From the NCBI GenBank assembly GCA_905182165.1, contig CAJJAK010000013.1, positions 1 through 64,000 of the forward strand: 64,000 bases of DNA, given 5' to 3'. A program made the translations under genes and the position numbers. Source of the DNA: an uncultured Paracoccaceae bacterium. GTDB lineage: Bacteria > Pseudomonadota > Alphaproteobacteria > Rhodobacterales > Rhodobacteraceae. Positions 28,988 through 40,591 of this stretch are shown here, piece after piece. The notes under the pieces are model-generated. The model worked only from the letters and a program-made list of their open reading frames with translations, made no database searches and was not told the origin of the DNA. Position 1 is the first letter of the stretch. Each line of letters starts with the position of its first letter.

Positions 28988-29093
28988 TTATATGAATTTT
29001 TCAAGACTTCGTTTTTTGACAAAGGTTAATTAAAATAGTAGCTATTAACTTTAATTTATGTTTCACTTACCTCGATTTAATAAGGGATTATGC

Positions 29094-31386
29094 ATGCTTC
29101 GTTTGAGAAAAATAATAGCCATTTGTAGTTTAATTGTAATTTCTAATTTTTTTTTAACGAGCTATGATGTTAAAGCGGACACATCATTTACTTCTATAGA
29201 AGTAAATGGAAACTATCGGATAGAGACTGCTACAATTCTATCTGTTGCTGATACACCCTTAAATGTTCCTTTATCAGATTCTGATGTGAACGGTTCTCTT
29301 CAGCGGCTAATGTCAAGTAAACTGTTTGAAAAAGTCGAGTTTGAAATTGATAATTCGGTACTAAAGATAGCTGTTAAAGAGTTTCCAACCATTAATGAAA
29401 TTTCAATCGAAGGGAATAAACAATTAACTGATGAGCAGTTAATAAAATTAATTTCTTCAAAACCATTAAAAGTTTATAGTACGGCTTTGGCGACGTCTGA
29501 CGCAGAAAAATTAGCTAATGCCTATAGTAGTGTAGGCAGAATAACTGCAGAAGTTAAACCTTTTATAATAAGACGATCAGATAATCGGATCGATTTAGTG
29601 TTTGAAGTATTTGAAGGTCAGGTTATTGAAGTTACTCGTTTGAGTTTTATTGGGAATCGAAATTTTTCTGATAGGCGTTTAAGAAGGGTATTGCAAACAA
29701 AGCAGGCTGGTTTGCTTCGTAAATTTAGGAGTAATGATACTTTTGCTGAAGATAGAATAGAATTAGACAAACAATTATTAAGAGATTTCTATTCATTGCG
29801 GGGTTATATCGATTTTAAGGTCCTTTCAGCTACTTCTGTCTTAACCCGACAAAGGGACGGGTTTTTTGTGACTTTTAAGCTAGATGAGGGTTTTTCTTAT
29901 GCTTTAGGGGATATTTCAGTGTCTTCTAATCTACCTGGTATCAAACTCTGAGGGTTTTTCTGAAATCATTAATTTAAAGTCAGGAGCTACTTTCTCCCCT
30001 ATTCATATTGATAAGGCTATTTCGCGTGCTGAGAAGCTAGCAAGTGATAAAGGTTTTAATTTCATTAGGGTGGATCCAATAGTTGATAGAAACGATGCAA
30101 CGCGAACTTTAGATGTTACTTTTAATCTTGTTCGTGGGCCAAGAATTTTCGTTGAACGCATTGATATTTCAGGTAACAGCACAACAATTGACCGCGTTAT
30201 TCGACAGCAATTTGATACAGTGGAAGGGGATCCATTTAATCCCAGACATATTCGAGAAGCATCTGCAAGGATAAATGCTTTACGGTTTTTTGAACCAATC
30301 TCTATCAATTCAAAGCCGGGCTCTGAAGATAATAATATAATAATTGATCTAAAAGTAAAAGAAGTACCAACTGGTAGTCTTACTTTTGGCGCTTCTTATG
30401 GTCAGGCAGCTGGTTTTGGAGGTAATATAAAAATAGAACAGAGAAATTTATTAGGCCGTGGTCAACGTCTTTCTTTATCTCTTGATACTGCAACGAATAC
30501 TAAAACATATAGTATTAACTTTGGAGAGCCAAAATTTTTGGGGCGCGATTTGATTTTTGGCATTAATATGTACAATACGATTACCAATAATCAGTTTTCA
30601 GCTTATAATACTAATTCTTACGGAGTTAGTCCTTCTATAGCATTTCCTGTAAGTAAATATGGAAATACTTCGTTGTTTTATTCTTTTGGAGGGAAAGGTT
30701 TAGTAAACTTAACCTCTGCGTCTTCACAAATTTTGCAGGATGAAACTTCTGCCAGATCTTCATCAAATATTGGTGCTACTTATGGGTTTGATACACGTAA
30801 AACTGGATTTAATCCAGACGCAGGTATTAATTTTACTGCAAGCCAAGAATTTGCTGGCTTAGGGGGTGGTAATCAGTACCTAAAGACGAACGCATTACTG
30901 GGTGGGCAAACAGAACTATTTAATGGAAATCTAGGGTTAATGGGAGAAATTGAAGCAGGTCGTCTTCAATCTTTTTCTGGAGCGAGTAGAGTTCTCGATA
31001 GGTTTTTTGCAAGCGGCGGGGTTATTAGAGGATTTGAACACCATGGAATTGGCCCAAGGGATATAAATGCCACAAATAAAGATGCTTTAGGTGGGAATTT
31101 ATTTGCTGCAGCTCGATTTGAAGCAAAGTTTCCAATAGGTTTCTTAGAGTCCTACGGTATGAGTGGTGGCTCATTTTATGACATTGGATCGGTTTGGAAA
31201 TTGGATAACACAGCAGGAACTTCTGGGACAGTCGATGATGGTTTCAGCCTGCGCTCTTCCGTAGGTCTATCTTTGTTCTGGAAAACAGTCATAGGGCCTT
31301 TAAGAATAAATTATTCAAAGGCGTTGGCTAAAAAGTCATATGATAAAGTTCAAATTTTGGAACTAACTGTTTCAACTCAGTTTTGA
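29094..31386 (+). CDS. bamA: Outer membrane assembly factor BamA, frameshifted
   Basis: BamA, the central outer-membrane beta-barrel insertase. A signal peptide (MLRLRKIIAICSLIVISNFF to about VKADTSF) is followed by POTRA domains, then a C-terminal barrel with VIRGFEHHGIGPRD and a terminal Phe in LTVSTQF, the barrel-recognition signal. The frame changes near 29946, where removing one A from CAAACTCT gives PGINSEGFSEIINLKSGA. I start at ATG 29094, which has AAGGGA upstream, rather than 29058. The joined length is about 760 residues. It is followed by ompH at a four-base overlap. Confidence 0.9.
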
Positions 31387-31943
31387 TTGGAATACTTGTG
31401 TCTGTATTAACAAGATTTTTCATATTGTTATCGATGATATTGGGCTTATCAACATTACCGTCATTTTCTGATTCAAATAATAATGTGGTGATAGCAACTC
31501 TTGATCAGGAAAGACTTTTCAGAAGCTCCTTATTTGGCCAACGAGTATTTAAAGAGGTAAGTGATGAAAGTGATATTTTACTTGCGCAGGAGCTTTTACT
31601 ACAATCGCAATTAGAAACTGAAGAACGCTTATTGACTGCGGAAAGAAAAAAGATAGACACCGAAAAATTCAAAAACTTGCTTCTGCGTTTGATAAAAAGG
31701 TACAAAAAATTAGAGCTGAAACAACAGAAAATAGAATGAAACTTGGCGAATACTCTGAAAGTGAACAAAATAGATTTTTTAAGATTATACTTCCAGTTTT
31801 AGTACAACTGTCGGATGAATTTGGTATCTACAACTTTATTAGATCATCGAATGGCTATTTTATCACTCAAAGATATTACTGACGCTGCAATTGAAAGAGT
31901 AGATAAAATTATTGGAGATGGAAAAGAAATGACTGAAGATTAA
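31383..31943 (+). CDS. OmpH/Skp-family periplasmic chaperone, frameshifted
   Basis: A Skp-like holdase for unfolded outer-membrane proteins. It has a signal sequence (about residues 1-30), then VIATLDQERLFRSSLFGQRV and a long charged coiled coil rich in Glu, Leu and Lys. Frame changes near 31690 (to FDKKVQKIRAETTENRM) and near 31822 (to STTLLDHRMAILSLKDITDA) lead to a stop at 31943; the latter is one missing T. The joined protein is about 185 residues, the usual size, and the position between bamA and fabZ is standard. Confidence 0.8.
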
Positions 31944-32006
31944 AAAATAGTTATTACTGATTATTTATATTCAAAATTGGACTTTTATTGAGCTAAAGGA
32001 ATTAAG

Positions 32007-32462
32007 ATGGATGCTACATTAACTACAAAATCGGATATTGAGGATATTCAAAGACGAATACCTCATAGGTATCCTTTCCTTTTTATTGATTTAGTTAAAA
32101 ACATTGAACTAAATAAAAGTGCAGTTGGTGTGAAGAATGTTACATTTAATGAACCCCATTTCCAGGGACATTTCCCAAAAAAACCAATAATGCCTGGTGT
32201 CACTATTGTTGAAGCAATGGCGCAAACCTCGGCTGTTCTTGTTTCTCATTCGTTGGGCACTTTAGATGAAGAGTTATTAGTATATTTCATGACATTGGAT
32301 AATTGTCGGTTCCGAAAAATTGTTTGTCCTGGGGACGTTTTGGAGCTTCATGTTAATGTTCTAAGGAAAGGTTCAAGAATTTGGAAATTTGAAGGAAAAG
32401 CTATAGTTAGTGGAAAAATTGTGGCTGAGGCTATTTTTTCGGCAATGTTAGAAAAAACTTAA
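32007..32462 (+). CDS. fabZ: 3-hydroxyacyl-ACP dehydratase FabZ
   Basis: A 151-residue hot-dog-fold dehydratase of fatty-acid synthesis. The catalytic His lies in FQGHFPKKPIMPGV and the catalytic Glu in TIVEAMAQTSAV; IPHRYPFLFID opens the protein as in other FabZ enzymes. It is intact, begins at ATG 32007 after AAGGA, and precedes lpxA by 15 bases, so acyl-ACP supply and lipid A acylation are encoded together. Confidence 0.95.
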   Translation: MDATLTTKSDIEDIQRRIPHRYPFLFIDLVKNIELNKSAVGVKNVTFNEPHFQGHFPKKPIMPGVTIVEAMAQTSAVLVSHSLGTLDEELLVYFMTLDNCRFRKIVCPGDVLELHVNVLRKGSRIWKFEGKAIVSGKIVAEAIFSAMLEKT

Positions 32463-32477
32463 GGTGATTGATAGATA

Positions 32478-33281
32478 ATGAGTATTCATGACACTGCAAA
32501 GATACACTCTTCTGCAATTATTAATAGCGGCGCAGTAGTGGGACCAAATTGTGAAATCGGCCCATTTTCTGTAATTGGAAATGAAGTAGTATTAAAAAAT
32601 AATGTTATTATAAAATCACATGTTGTAATTTCTGGTATGACTACAATTGATGAAGAAACATCAATTTTTCCTTTTGCCTCAATTGGTGAAATTCCACAAG
32701 ATTTGAAATACAATGGTGAAAAGACTAGTTTAATCATAGGTAAGAGAAATAAAATTCGTGAAAATGTTACTATGAACCCAGGAACAAGAGGTGGTGGTGG
32801 AGTAACAACTGTTGGAGATGATTGCTTGTTTATGACTGGTGCTCACGTCGGACATGACGTAAAATTAGGCAATAGAATAGTAATAGCTAATCAGTCCGCA
32901 CTAGCGGGGCATTGCGTCATTGATGACGACGTTATTATTGGTGGCTTATCAGGTGTACATCAGTTTGTTCGCATAGGTAAGGGGGCCATTATAGGGGCAT
33001 TATCGATGGTTACAAATGATGTTGTCCCTTATGGTATGGTTGCTGGTGAACGTGGCAGTTTAAGAGGGTTAAATATTATTGGTTTGAAGAGAAAGGGTAT
33101 TTCTAAATCAGAAATTTCAGAAATTAAAATATATTTTAATAAGTTCTTTATGCTTATTCATTATGAGAATGTCTTGAATAGTAATGTCCTTAATATCACG
33201 GTATCGGAAATTAATGATATGGTGGAGTTTGTACTTTCACAAACAAATCGTTCTTTTTTAACTATGGAAAAATCTAATTGA
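32478..33281 (+). CDS. lpxA: UDP-N-acetylglucosamine acyltransferase LpxA
   Basis: The first enzyme of lipid A synthesis, a left-handed beta-helix trimer. Hexapeptide repeats run from about residue 5 to 190; GAHVGHDVKLGNR holds the catalytic His and GLSGVHQFVRIGKGAIIG the acyl-chain region. The C-terminal helical domain (from about residue 195) is present. It is intact at 267 residues and overlaps the lpxI start by four bases. Confidence 0.95.
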   Translation: MSIHDTAKIHSSAIINSGAVVGPNCEIGPFSVIGNEVVLKNNVIIKSHVVISGMTTIDEETSIFPFASIGEIPQDLKYNGEKTSLIIGKRNKIRENVTMNPGTRGGGGVTTVGDDCLFMTGAHVGHDVKLGNRIVIANQSALAGHCVIDDDVIIGGLSGVHQFVRIGKGAIIGALSMVTNDVVPYGMVAGERGSLRGLNIIGLKRKGISKSEISEIKIYFNKFFMLIHYENVLNSNVLNITVSEINDMVEFVLSQTNRSFLTMEKSN

Positions 33282-34117
33282 ATAAAAATAATAGTAAAAT
33301 AGCAATTATTTCTGGGTCAGGTTTATTACCTATGATCTTATCTCAAAAAATGCTGAAAGAGCATATAGAACATTGCATAGTTTATTTTACTAGTTTTCCA
33401 CCAGAGTGGGTGTCGAGAGAATCAAGTGTAATAAAAGCAAATTTTGAGCGAATAGGTGAGTTGTTTAATCAACTAAGATTGAACAAAGTTGATAAAATTG
33501 TATTTGCAGGTGCTCTTGATAGGCCAATTTTGAAATTAGAAACTGCAGATGATAAGTTTTTGTCATTAGCTAAAGTGATTTTACCAGCAATGAATGGTGG
33601 CGATGATCAAATATTGAGCCTTGTAGTAAAAATCTTCCAAGATGAAGGATTTGAAGTTCTCGCATCGGAAAAAATTGAACCTGCCCTTTTGGTTTCTGCT
33701 GACGTCCTTACTGATAGAAAGCCAACGAGTCAGGATTTTGATGATATTGATCGGGCAAAATCAATAGTGAATGCCATCGGTTTAGTAGATGTTGGTCAAG
33801 CTTCAGTTGTATCCTGCGGTCTGTGTTTAGGAGTTGAAACAGCCCAAGGGACCCAACAGATGTTAAACTTTGTCAAGCAGACTTTAAATGGGCGACAAAT
33901 AGATGATCAGTTTTCGAGTGGCGTTTTATTTAAGGGACCAAAACCCAATCAAAGTCTTTTAGTTGATTTCCCAACAATTGGTCCAGAAACTATATTACAG
34001 TTATCTGAGGCTAAACTAAATGGTGTAGCAATTAGTGAAAATGGTGTTTTTATTCTTGATCTCGATAAAACGATATCACTTGCAAATAAGCATGACTTAT
34101 TTCTCTCAGTTGTCTGA
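33278..34117 (+). CDS. lpxI: UDP-2,3-diacylglucosamine pyrophosphatase LpxI (DUF1009)
   Basis: A 279-residue LpxI, the alphaproteobacterial replacement for LpxH, which makes lipid X. Landmarks are AIISGSGLLPMIL at the start, IVFAGALDRP, and the C-terminal domain with LLVDFPTIGPETI and the AISENGVFILD motif. A TTG start at 33278 overlaps the lpxA stop. Its presence between lpxA and lpxB is diagnostic for alphaproteobacteria. Confidence 0.92.
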   Translation: MNKNNSKIAIISGSGLLPMILSQKMLKEHIEHCIVYFTSFPPEWVSRESSVIKANFERIGELFNQLRLNKVDKIVFAGALDRPILKLETADDKFLSLAKVILPAMNGGDDQILSLVVKIFQDEGFEVLASEKIEPALLVSADVLTDRKPTSQDFDDIDRAKSIVNAIGLVDVGQASVVSCGLCLGVETAQGTQQMLNFVKQTLNGRQIDDQFSSGVLFKGPKPNQSLLVDFPTIGPETILQLSEAKLNGVAISENGVFILDLDKTISLANKHDLFLSVV

Positions 34118-34125
34118 TATATATA

Positions 34126-35300
34126 GTGGATAATAAAATATATATTATAGCAGGTGAAAAATCAGGTGATAAATTAGGTTCTGATTTAATGTTTAATTTA
34201 AATTTGATTAACAGTGACTTCGTATTTTGTGGAGTGGGTGGACCATTAATGCAAGCAGAAGGATTGGTCTCTATTTTTCCAATGGAAGAATTATCTTTAA
34301 TGGGTATTTTTGAAATCTTACCTAAATTACCGCGATTATTTCATTTACGTGATACTGTGGTGAAGAATATACTCTCATCAGAGGTTAGCTGCCTAATAAC
34401 CATCGATAGTCCCGAATTTTCATTCAGTGTTTCAAGAAAAGTAAAAAAATCTCAACCTAATTTAAAAATTATTCATTATGTTGCACCTTCATTGTGGGCG
34501 TGGAGGCCAAAGAGAGGGTATAAAATTGCAAAGTTTATTGATCATATTCTTGCTTTATTTCCGTTTGAACCAAAGATTATGCAAGAGTTTGGGATCTCTT
34601 GTGATTTTGTTGGTCACCCAATCTCTTTAGACTCCATATTTAATGAAAATGAATTATCTATAATACGTAATAAACTAAATATTGAGGATGATGAATTGTT
34701 ACTTGTGGTTTTGCCTGGCTCAAGAGTTAGTGAAATTAAACGCTTATTACCTATTTTTTTGAAATCTTTGGAAATACTAAATACAAAGATCACGAATATA
34801 AAAATTATACTTCCGGCTATAGGATCTACTGTTCATCTTATAGAGAAATATTTAGAGTCATCACTTATCGGTATTGAAGTATTTTCTGAAAATGACTTGA
34901 CTGCTGAGGAATTTGAAACACTTAAATTTGAGCTTTTTTGTGTTGCTAAATCTCCTGCTGCTGGAGTACCACCACCTGAACTTGCTGCAGCTAAAACTAA
35001 TGAAGTAATTAGAAATAATTTCTTTTCTAGAATTATTTTGAAATTTTTATTAAAAATTGATTCTATCTCTCTTGTGAATATTATTTGTAAATGAAAAAAT
35101 TTACCTAAACTGAGTTATAAAAAGAATGTAAGCCAATATTAATTGCAGACGCTCTTATTAATTTGATTGAAGATGATAATCTTGCCTCTAATCAAAGATC
35201 TGGTTTAATGGAGGTAATTAGAATTTTAGGAGGTGAAACAACTCATGTGTCAAATCGAGCGGCTCACTCAATAAATAAATTCTTAAAAATTAACCTTTGA
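34126..35300 (+). CDS. lpxB: Lipid A disaccharide synthase LpxB, damaged
   Basis: LpxB joins lipid X and UDP-diacylglucosamine. The N-terminal half is clean: AGEKSGDKLGSDL, GIFEILPKLPRL, YVAPSLWAWRPKRG and LPGSRVSEIKRLLP. From about 34940 the sequence deteriorates: the expected SGTTTLELAAAKT reads SPAAGVPPPELAAAKT, the next segment is short, and frame changes near 35095-35145 are needed to reach KPILIADALINLIEDDNLA and the stop at 35300. At least three indels and one small insertion are involved. Given that lipid A genes are otherwise complete, this is likely poor consensus rather than gene loss. Confidence 0.85.
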
Positions 35301-35380
35301 CGTATTCCTTTTTTGCAATGTAGTCTTATTTTAAAGCACTGGAAAAAAATTAGAATAGATATCTTAACAGGCGTTATTTT

Positions 35381-38133
35381 ATGTTTTTAAAAAACAATAC
35401 TAAAATAGTAATTAATTAATAAAAAATCTGGAATTGAAGTTGCAAACCTTTATCAAGAATTACCTAGTGAGTTCAAAAAACTTATTACAGGTATTGCTGG
35501 TTGCAGTCCCTATCTAAAAGACCTGCTAATCAAATATAGAAACTGGTTGTTTGAAAGATTATCTAACGACCCAAGTTCCATTATAGATGAACTAAATAAT
35601 GATTTAATCCTTTCCAAGGATCTATTTAAATCACTTCGAATTGCCAAATCAAAAATGGCTCTTTGGACAGCATTATGTGATTTGGGGGGGTATTGGGATT
35701 TGGATGAAGTCACCTATAATTTAACTAAATTTGCAGATTTGGCTGTTAAGCACTGTATGGATTATGAGTTTAAAAGATCACTTAAATTTAAAAAATTGAA
35801 AATTCAATCTGCTAAATTAAATGACTCTGGTTGGGTGGCTATTGCAATGGGTAAAATGGGGGCTTTTGAATTAAATTATTCATCTGATATTGATTTAATT
35901 TTTTTATTTGATGAGACGGTTTTTGCCCCTGAAGAGTTTGAAGATGTAAGGATGGTTTTTATTCGAATGACGAGATTAATCAATAAAACATTAAACGAAA
36001 CTTCTAGCTCAGGTTATGTGTTTAGAACTGACTTTAGACTACGGCCAAATCCTAGTGTCACACCAATTTGTTTATCCATGGATTCAGCTATGCGGTATTA
36101 TGAAAGTTCGGGTAGAGCCTGGGAGAGAGCAGCTTTTATTAAAGCTCGAGCCTGTGCTGGTGATATAAACGCAGGAGAGGTTTTTTTAAAAAAACTCCGA
36201 CCATTTGTTTGGAGAAAACATTTAGACTTTGCTGCAATTAAAGAAGCTCATGATATTAGATTAAAAATAATAAATGAAAATTTTAGCTGTGAATGATAAG
36301 TTTTTTGGACGAAATATAAAATTAAGTGAAGGTGGTATCCGTGATATTGAATTTTTTGCACAGACCAGACAAATCATTGCTGGTGGAAGAGATGATACTT
36401 TACGTTCATCAAAAACATGTGCAGCCTTAGCTGACTTAACAAAAAGTGGATGGGTTACAGAAGAGGATCGGGATGTTTTAACAAAAGCTTATAAATATTA
36501 TCGAATTGTTGAGCATAGACTGCAAATGATCAATGATATTCAAACCCATGATTTACCAATGTCACTTGCTGGCTTGGAACGAGTCGCTTTGTTTATGGGG
36601 ATAAGTAAGGGTTTGGATTTAAAAAGAGAAATAGAATTTAATTTGGATCGAGTTAGCAGTATTACTAAAAGATTTTTCTCTCCTCAGGTTCATGATCATA
36701 GAATTTTGGATGAATACCTTGATATAAGTGATGATTGGTTGAACTATCCAGCATTAAGGTCTGATAAGGCAAAAGAAATTTTTAGAAAGATTAGGCCAGT
36801 AATAATTGAGAAAGCAGTCAAGGCAGGTAATCCTGAAATTACATTGACTAGGTTCTCTAAATTTTTGGAAGGTTTACCTTCTGGTGTGCAATTATTTAGT
36901 TTGTTTGATACTAATCCAGAATTAATTAACTTGTTATTAGATATATGCACTTCTGGTGAAAAATTATCCAACTATTTGGCGAGAAACTCTAAAGTATTTG
37001 ATTCTGTTTTAGATGGTAATTTTTTTAAAGAGTTGCAATTCGATCAAAAGTTTAATTTTATGCTGCATGAAAAATTGAAAAATGCTTTTGATTATGAGGA
37101 TAAGTTAAATTTAGCACGAGCAATACATAATGAATTCCATTTTAGAATTGGCGTTCATTATTTAAGAGGTTTGATAAACTCTGAAGAAGCATCTTGTTGT
37201 TATTCGAATTTAGCTAATAGTATTTTAAGCGAGATTTGGTTAATTTGTTGCATCGACTTTTCACTAAAATATGGCTCTTTACCAGGAAATGGAGCCGTAG
37301 TTTTGGGAATGGGTTCCCTTGGTGCCCAATCAATGAGTGCTAATTCAGACGTTGATTTAATCTTGATTTATGATGCGCTTAATGAAAACTCATCAACTGG
37401 TAATAAGCCTTTGGATACGCCTGTTTATTATTCAAGGCTTACTCAGAAATTTTTAACAGCTATTGCGACTAAGATGCCCGATGGAACAATATACAAAGTA
37501 GATATGAGATTGCGCCCATCTGGTAATAAAGGACCTGTTGCAACTTCTTTGAGCTCATTCATGAGATATCAATTAGAGGATGCTTGGATGTGGGAACGTT
37601 TAGCGTTTACAAGGGCTAGGGTTGTCTGTGGAGATAGCAACTTACAAAGCGAGTTAGCGTCGTTCCGAAGAACAGTCATCAATCAGGGCATCAACCGAGG
37701 TAATATATTTTCTGAAATAGGTTCATTAAGAAAGAAAATTAATAAAAATTTTATTGATACAGACGAATTTCCTTGGGACATAAAAAAAGGTCTTGGAGGA
37801 ATTTTTGATTTGCAACTCTTAGGTCAAGGTTGTGCATTATCCTTTAATATTAATAGTTATGATACAAAAGTGCATCTTTCCTCTCTTCATAAACTTGCAA
37901 ATTGGTCAAAGTCTGATGGTGAAAAGATATTAAATTTATACGTATTGATGCTAAAGTTGAGTCAAATTTTTGCCTTAATTGGTGGTTGTAAGGATTTAAA
38001 TATGCCACTTGCTAAATTTACTCATAATTTAGTGTTGCGTGAAACAAAAATAGACAGCATTGAAACTTTAAAGAATGACTTGGAAGTATCAAGAAAATGG
38101 GTAGCTGATATTATTACTAAAAAATTGAAATAA
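35381..38133 (+). CDS. glnE: Bifunctional glutamine synthetase adenylyltransferase/deadenylase GlnE, frameshifted
   Basis: GlnE adds and removes AMP on glutamine synthetase in response to nitrogen status. It has two nucleotidyltransferase domains: MGKMGAFELNYSSDIDLIFL (N-terminal, deadenylylating) and MGSLGAQSMSANSDVDLILI (C-terminal, adenylylating), each with the GS and DXD pattern, and RDIEFFAQTRQIIAGG between them. The frame changes near 36290, after INENFS, and probably near 35415 close to the start. The best start is ATG 35381 (MFLKNNTKIVIN), which needs one base removed to join KSGIEVANLYQELP. Total length is about 915 residues, normal for the family. Confidence 0.88.
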
Positions 38134-38153
38134 AAACAGATAGGTCGTGAAGA

Positions 38154-38429
38154 ATGAACAAAGGTAAATTAGCAGAGGATCCACGTGGATTGTTGTTTGA
38201 GGCTTATAGAATTACTGGGATTACTTTGCCAGAATGTAGGTCAATTTTTTTAGATTGGGCTTTGGGATTGGATATGAGTATTGATCAGATAGGAGCAATT
38301 AAATCTGCATTGAAGGAATACCAGAAAAACAATCCCAATCATCCTATGACAAAAGTATTATTGGAAGGGTTGGAAATTCAAAATAAGCCTACAAAGAGAC
38401 GAGGAGGGTGGTCCGCTAGGCGAAACTAG
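38154..38429 (+). CDS. Conserved hypothetical protein downstream of glnE
   Basis: A 91-residue protein with LAEDPRGLLFEAYRITGITL and PECRSIFLDWALGL, a pattern I associate with a short conserved family of Rhodobacterales of unknown function. The centre is helical and acidic; the C-terminus, TKRRGGWSARRN, is strongly basic and could bind nucleic acid or the membrane. It follows glnE by 20 bases and may share its transcript. Its stop abuts the stop of the convergent sulfotransferase gene. Confidence 0.7.
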   Translation: MNKGKLAEDPRGLLFEAYRITGITLPECRSIFLDWALGLDMSIDQIGAIKSALKEYQKNNPNHPMTKVLLEGLEIQNKPTKRRGGWSARRN

Positions 38430-40358
38430 TTAAGCGAAATTATTTTTATCCCACTCTTTCAAGGCTCCAGATTTTTTTAAAGTTAAATATAATGGGTCTA
38501 AAAACTCTTTATAGTTTTCCCAACCACCAACAGAAGTGCGATATAATCCTTCACGAACTTGAGCAACACTGGCCGTTTTCACGGCTCTTGTGTTTTTTTC
38601 AAACTTCATCACTTCAGGTTCCCAGTTCAATTTGCAATATTTTAGTAATAAGCGTGTCTCAGTTTCTTGATTTAATGTAAGTGAATCGTAATCACATGCG
38701 TATATTTGATTGGGAAATATCATATGCCAAAATTCCATTAAATTACGCTTAAAAAGATATTTACTACACTATTAGATTGTAGGCATAAGCATTGCCAGTT
38801 GCTATGAAATAATTTCTGTAATTTGAAAGACAAGTATCCATTGGATTTCGTATTAAATGTATTATTTTGGCCTTTGGATAAAGTATTTTTATTAGGTCCA
38901 ATCCATTTAAAGTTAACTGGTAGCTTATCGGTTACAAACTTTGTACCTTGAGCAAAACTTCCCAAGACTTTTGAATATTCCGCACGTGCACAAATAAGTT
39001 CAGTTTTAGTCCATTTAATATTTGTTTTTAAATTCTCTAAGCCTAGTTTGTTTATATTTGGCAATTCACCAGCTCCAGTTACCGTAGAGTGTGATGATAA
39101 AATTTGCTCAACGAGAGTTGTGCCTGAACGATTCATACCTACTATAAAAATTGGATTTACATTTTGGTGATTGGTATCAATGTATATTTTTTCTTCTTTG
39201 TTTGAGTATATGGTTTTAATTCTTTCAATAGACTCTTTGGAAAGTTTTAATTTAAGCTTTTCAAGAAGTATTGCTATATTTCCAATTTCGTAAGCTTTGA
39301 AAGCGTCATCGTATTCCTGAATATCATGTAAACTTTTCCCTAAGGCAAAGCCCAAGTGGATTTTATCATAAACACTTGAATTTTTTATCAGTACCTAATT
39401 CATTATTAATTAAAGTTATCGCATCAGATTTTTTAAATTTATATATTAAGGATAAACTCCTATAAGCTTCACTCAGAGTTGGATCTTCCTTGATGGATTC
39501 CAAAATCAATTTTATTGCACTTTTGATGTCGCCATCATTACTTTTTAAAACACCTAATCTATGTTTTGCGTCAATAGGATAATTATCTAAACTTATTCCT
39601 TTAGTTAGTTTTTTGATGGCTTGCTTCAATTTGCCAGAATCACTAAGAGCATATCCAAAGTTGATTAAGAGATCAGTGTCATTTGGATTTATTTTCAAAC
39701 CTGATTCAAATATTTTTATTGCCTCATCTTTAAGATTTAATTTATTCAATAAGACACCCAGTGAATTGAAAGCATTGAGGTAATTTGGAGATAGCTCAAT
39801 AGCTTTTTCAAATGCTTTGCGAGCGGAATCATATAAAAATTTTTGATCTCTTGCATTTCCAAGTGAATTCCAAGCCATAGGGTTTTTGGGATTTCCTTTT
39901 AATGCTTGTTCAAGTTGGTTAATTGCTTCGTCAGTCTTCCCAAGTAATAGTAAAGCTGATCCTAAATTACCTCTCGCTTCATTATAATATTTGTTTAAGC
40001 GCAAAGCAGTTTTAAAATAAGAAATTGCCTTATCTGGTTTTTGAAGATTCACATACGATATGCCAATAATATTGTGAATTACAGGATGATTTGGGTCTTT
40101 TATTATTAGGTTTTGTGAGAAATTAATTGCAGTTTGGAAATTACCATTTTGTAGTGCATTTACTGCATCGTTTAACTCTTTTTGTTTTATGCCTGGTGTT
40201 CCATGTGAACTCTTTTTTTGAATCTTACTTAATCCTATTTTTGCTGCAGAGTGTTTTGGAAATTTATTCAAAATTTGGGTATAAAAATTTGCAGCTAAAA
40301 GTAAATTATTAGCTTTGATGGCTTTTTTTGCCTCTAAGATTAATTCTTTTGGTGTCAT
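38430..40358 (-). CDS. Tetratricopeptide repeat-sulfotransferase, frameshifted
   Basis: The N-terminal half (40358 to 39366) has about eight TPR units, such as NHPVIHNIIGISYVNLQKPD and NPKNPMAWNSLGNARD. The C-terminal half is a PAPS-dependent sulfotransferase: FIVGMNRSGTTLVEQILSSH is the 5'-phosphosulfate loop and KAKIIHLIRNPMDTCLSNY, visible in another frame near 38860-38900, the 3'-phosphate site. Frame changes near 39370, 38900 and 38755 connect the parts into one protein of about 640 residues. Such fused proteins are common in marine bacteria; the acceptor, probably a glycan or secondary metabolite, is unknown. Confidence 0.82.
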
Positions 40359-40448
40359 TGTCTCTATTTATTATTTATATTTTGGTTAAAGGGCAAACTA
40401 TTAGATGGCAAGGTATGTATTTAAGTTTTGAATTTTGCTGTGTTTCTG

Positions 40449-40477
40449 TTGACAATTCTTTTTAGCGATAGCATAAG
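40449..40477 (+). promoter_or_regulatory. Promoter of rplU-rpmA
   Basis: A perfect TTGACA at 40449-40454 is followed after 17 bases by CATAAG at 40472-40477, which matches four of six -10 positions. It lies about 115 bases upstream of rplU. The leader contains a small hairpin (TGCTC/GAGCA around 40502-40517) and an AAGATAAGGAA ribosome-binding region, leaving room for leader regulation of the ribosomal-protein genes. Confidence 0.6.
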
Positions 40478-40591
40478 CTGATCTTTGTTATACACGAAGC
40501 ATGCTCGTAAGAGAGCACGCAGTTTTAGGCGCTGATTACAGCTAAACATCCAAAGTGAGGCCGACAAACGCGGAAAGATAAGGAAATCGCT

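Noticed and set aside
40500..40560. tRNA-like structure upstream of rplU
   Set aside because: Only a five-base stem is visible; there is no anticodon arm, T-loop motif or CCA-side pairing.
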